Assembly: GCA_902491915.1 (NCBI GenBank)
Contig: CABUJL010000033.1
Span: 1-15,161, forward strand
Source of the DNA: an uncultured Collinsella sp.
Lineage (GTDB): Bacteria > Actinomycetota > Coriobacteriia > Coriobacteriales > Coriobacteriaceae
Direction: 5' to 3'
DNA: 15,161 nucleotides
Shown here: piece after piece, positions 13,655 to 15,161 of the stretch
Layout of the letters: each line of letters starts with the position of its first letter
How positions within the stretch are numbered: the stretch's first letter is position 1
Program-made: the position numbers and the translations under genes
The notes under the pieces: generated by a model
The model's input: the letters and a program-made list of their open reading frames with translations, nothing else
What the model was told of the DNA's origin: nothing
Database searches by the model: none

Positions 13655-14425
13655 ATGAAGATTGGATTTGTCGGTTTTGGCAATATGGCGAGCGCTATGG
13701 CCGATGGCTGGATCGCTGCCGGTGTAGCTGCGAGCGACATGTGCGCCTGCGCGGGTCGCTACGACGCACTGGTTGAGCGCTGCGAGGCGCGCGGCATGGT
13801 CGCCTGCCACGATGCCGCCGAGGTTGTCGCCGCATCCGATATCGTGGTCGCTGCGGTCAAACCGTACATGATCGAGAAGGTATTCGCCCCGCTCAAGGAT
13901 GCTCTTGCCAAAAAGGTCGTTCTGTCGGTTGCCTGGACCTGGGACAGTGCCAAGTGGGAGCAGGTCCTGCCGGGCGTCTCGCATATCTCGACGGTGCCCA
14001 ACACGCCGGTTTCGGTGGGCGAGGGCGTCATCGCCTGCGAGAAGGCTTCGACGCTTAACGACGAGCAGCGTGCTGTGGTGCTCGACCTGCTCGGTAAGCT
14101 TGGCGCTGTCGTCGAGCTCGACACAAGCCTGCTGTTTGTGGGCGGCACGGTGGGTGGTTGCGCTCCGGCGTTTGTCGCCATGGCAATCGAGGCCCTGGGC
14201 GATGCAGCGGTCAAGCACGGTATCCCGCGTGCTGATGCCTATCGCATTGTGAGCCAGATGGTGCTGGGTACGGCAAAGCTGCAGCTCGCAACCGGTCAGC
14301 ATCCCGCAGCGATGAAGGATGCCGTGTGCTCGCCCGGCGGTGCCACCATCAAGGGCGTCGTCGCGCTCGAGGACGCCGGCATGCGCAGCGCCCTGGTCAA
14401 GGCAATCGACGCAACCCTCCAGTAA
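13655..14425 (+). CDS. proC: Pyrroline-5-carboxylate reductase
   Basis: A 256-residue product from ATG 13655, with AAGGAC at 13641-13646; the frame extends eight codons further upstream but without a ribosome site. IGFVGFGNMASAMADGW is the NAD(P)-binding loop. VAAVKPYMIEKV, TVPNTPVSVGEGV and VGGTVGGCAPAFVAMAIEAL follow, and the C-terminal SPGGATIKGVVALEDAGMRS is the substrate-binding helix signature. It makes proline from pyrroline-5-carboxylate with NAD(P)H. The family's VRVMPNTP region is STVPNTP here, and VAWTWDSAKWEQ differs from the usual AAG-x-S loop. These are moderate divergences in an otherwise ordinary enzyme. A 73-nt gap separates it from rlmH, and I see no clear promoter in it. 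Confidence 0.93.
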   Translation: MKIGFVGFGNMASAMADGWIAAGVAASDMCACAGRYDALVERCEARGMVACHDAAEVVAASDIVVAAVKPYMIEKVFAPLKDALAKKVVLSVAWTWDSAKWEQVLPGVSHISTVPNTPVSVGEGVIACEKASTLNDEQRAVVLDLLGKLGAVVELDTSLLFVGGTVGGCAPAFVAMAIEALGDAAVKHGIPRADAYRIVSQMVLGTAKLQLATGQHPAAMKDAVCSPGGATIKGVVALEDAGMRSALVKAIDATLQ

Positions 14426-14437
14426 AACCTGCTATTT

Positions 14438-14572
14438 AGGGACAGGTTTATGTTGGCAGGTTTTTCCTGCGGTTTTGTCCTTTTAGCGAAAAGCGCCCCG
14501 CAACTGGCTCAATTCCAGTTGCGGGGCGCTTGCGTTTGCCCGGATAAAACCGACTAAAATAAACCTGTCCCT
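14438..14572. repeat. Nested inverted-repeat element between convergent genes
   Basis: Three pairs of arms are nested. AGGGACAGGTTTAT (14438-14451) and ATAAACCTGTCCCT (14559-14572) are perfect complements. CGGTTTTGTCC (14470-14480) and GGATAAAACCG (14542-14552) match at 10 of 11 positions. The 17-bp AAGCGCCCCGCAACTGG and its complement (14491-14531) form the centre. A further AAAACCTGC/GCAGGTTTT pair lies at 14424-14464, partly outside the element. Confidence 0.8.
14491..14531. terminator. Bidirectional terminator-like hairpin between proC and the small membrane-protein gene
   Basis: A perfect 17-bp stem, AAGCGCCCCGCAACTGG with its complement at 14515-14531, encloses loop CTCAATT. On the minus strand four Ts follow the stem; the plus-strand tract is weak. 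Its place between convergent genes fits termination of both, mainly the minus-strand one. Confidence 0.65.
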
Positions 14573-14582
14573 TTTTGGCGGG

Positions 14583-14756
14583 TTAGTCCCAGAAGCTGTC
14601 TTCTTCGTCCTCGGATTTGGGGCCGCGGTCGACATACATCTTATGGGTGCGCTTCTCCATTACAAAGGCAAGAATCGCAAACAGCAGGATGCCGCCGGCG
14701 AAAAGGATGGCAAAACCGGTGCGGGTGCCAAACAAAAAGGAAAAAACTGCGTCCAT
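14583..14756 (-). CDS. Small single-pass membrane protein (57 residues)
   Basis: On the minus strand ATG (14756-14754) to TAA (14585-14583) encodes 57 residues. It starts MDAVFSFLFGTRTGFAILFA, continues through one hydrophobic helix (about residues 14-32), and ends in a charged tail with VMEKRTHKMY, an acidic SEDEED run and a terminal SFWD. A ribosome site AGAAGG lies six bases before the start. I believe small proteins of this type are conserved in Coriobacteriia but cannot confirm the family here. It is divergent from serS and convergent with proC. The size, ribosome site, membrane helix and charged tail all argue for a real gene; the function is unknown. Confidence 0.75.
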   Translation of the reverse strand: MDAVFSFLFGTRTGFAILFAGGILLFAILAFVMEKRTHKMYVDRGPKSEDEEDSFWD

Positions 14757-14780
14757 TGGGTGCCTTCTTGCGTAGTTGAG

Positions 14781-14827
14781 TTGGGTCGTAAACGCTCATA
14801 AGTATATACTTGCCCATACATGTACAA
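14781..14827. promoter_or_regulatory. Divergent promoters for serS and the small membrane-protein gene sharing a palindromic -10
   Basis: AGTATATACT (14801-14810) is a perfect palindrome. On the + strand TATACT (14805-14810) lies 18 bp after TTGGGT (14781-14786). On the - strand TATACT (14806-14801) follows TTGTAC (14827-14822) at a short 15-bp spacing. Predicted starts are about 14817 (+) and 14794 (-), leaving leaders of about 50 and 38 nt. Confidence 0.55.
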
Positions 14828-14867
14828 GGTTGCAACCTAAATGGAATGTATATCGCCGGAGGATCTA

Positions 14868-15161
14868 ATGCTTGATATCAAGTTTGTTCGCGAGAACCCC
14901 GATGCCATCGATACCGCCATGGCTAATCGCCAGACGTCTTGGGATCGCGAGAAGTTCTTTGAGCTCGACGATGAGCGTCGTGCCGTCATCACCGAGGTCG
15001 AGGAGCTCCAGGCCACGCGTAATGCCGAGTCCAAGAAGATCGGCGCCCTGATGAAGGAGGGCAAGAAGGACGAGGCCGAGGCCGCCAAGGAAGCCGTGCG
15101 TGCCGTCAACGAGAAGATTGACGGTCTGGCCGAGCGCCGTACCGCCCTCGAGCAGGAGCAG
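14868..15161 (+). CDS. serS: Seryl-tRNA synthetase, N-terminal part (runs off the window)
   Basis: The first 98 residues are visible from ATG 14868, with GGAGGA at 14858-14863. MLDIKFVRENPDAIDTAMAN is the standard SerS opening. A long heptad-rich, charged region follows (LDDERRAVITEVEELQATRN through the EQEQ at the window edge), which is the antiparallel coiled coil that grips the long variable arm of tRNA-Ser. The catalytic class II domain lies beyond the window. The leader of about 50 nt is too short for a T-box, so no riboswitch is visible. It diverges from the small membrane-protein gene. Confidence 0.95.
   Translation, partial: MLDIKFVRENPDAIDTAMANRQTSWDREKFFELDDERRAVITEVEELQATRNAESKKIGALMKEGKKDEAEAAKEAVRAVNEKIDGLAERRTALEQEQ

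Noticed and set aside
14438..14572. CRISPR array
   Set aside because: The repeats are inverted and nested, not regularly spaced direct repeats, and no cas genes are nearby.
14811..14867. T-box riboswitch upstream of serS
   Set aside because: The leader is only about 50 nt and lacks a stem I specifier and antiterminator.

Overview
The window looks like a chromosomal segment of a high-GC Coriobacteriia-type actinobacterium, most probably Collinsella or a close relative. This is inferred from gene content, codon bias and the small membrane-protein gene divergent from serS; no species can be fixed without a database search.

Positions 1-5150 hold the distal part of a Tad (tight adherence, type IVb) pilus locus, all on the + strand with overlapping or near-abutting genes. 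In order: the end of a TadB-like platform protein, a TadC-like platform protein, a Flp major pilin, an unknown single-pass membrane protein, a Flp/TadE-like pseudopilin, a TadE-like pseudopilin whose natural start appears shifted out of frame, a large 717-residue TadG-like protein, a second TadE-like pseudopilin, and a DUF192 protein coupled to the end. Four of these proteins share an AQ[GAS]T[TV]E processing-type motif. The motor ATPase, prepilin peptidase and most of TadB must lie upstream.

Positions 5151-6060 hold a small toxin-first toxin-antitoxin pair (BrnT-like candidate toxin, antitoxin with a C-terminal ribbon-helix-helix), then a tRNA-Phe(GAA) with its own promoter and terminator, then an imperfect 15-bp inverted repeat. 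Positions 6252-8198 hold a cytoplasmic GH5 exo-1,3-beta-glucanase homologue whose acid/base glutamate is missing, followed closely by rsmI.

Positions 8268-11747 are housekeeping: metG, a strong terminator, then rsmA (ksgA) overlapping tatD. This metG - rsmA - tatD order links tRNA charging, rRNA methylation and a TatD nuclease. A tRNA-Leu(CAG) follows. Its last 18 bp plus its terminator are duplicated 189 bp downstream, and the sequence between the copies is rich in secondary structure. This arrangement resembles the tRNA-anchored rtT repeats of the E. coli tyrT locus.

Positions 12166-14425 hold an SPFH/band-7 membrane protein, rlmH and proC. A nested perfect and imperfect inverted-repeat element lies between proC and a convergent 57-residue membrane-protein gene. 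That small gene and serS (cut off at the window end) diverge from a shared promoter region centred on a palindromic AGTATATACT.
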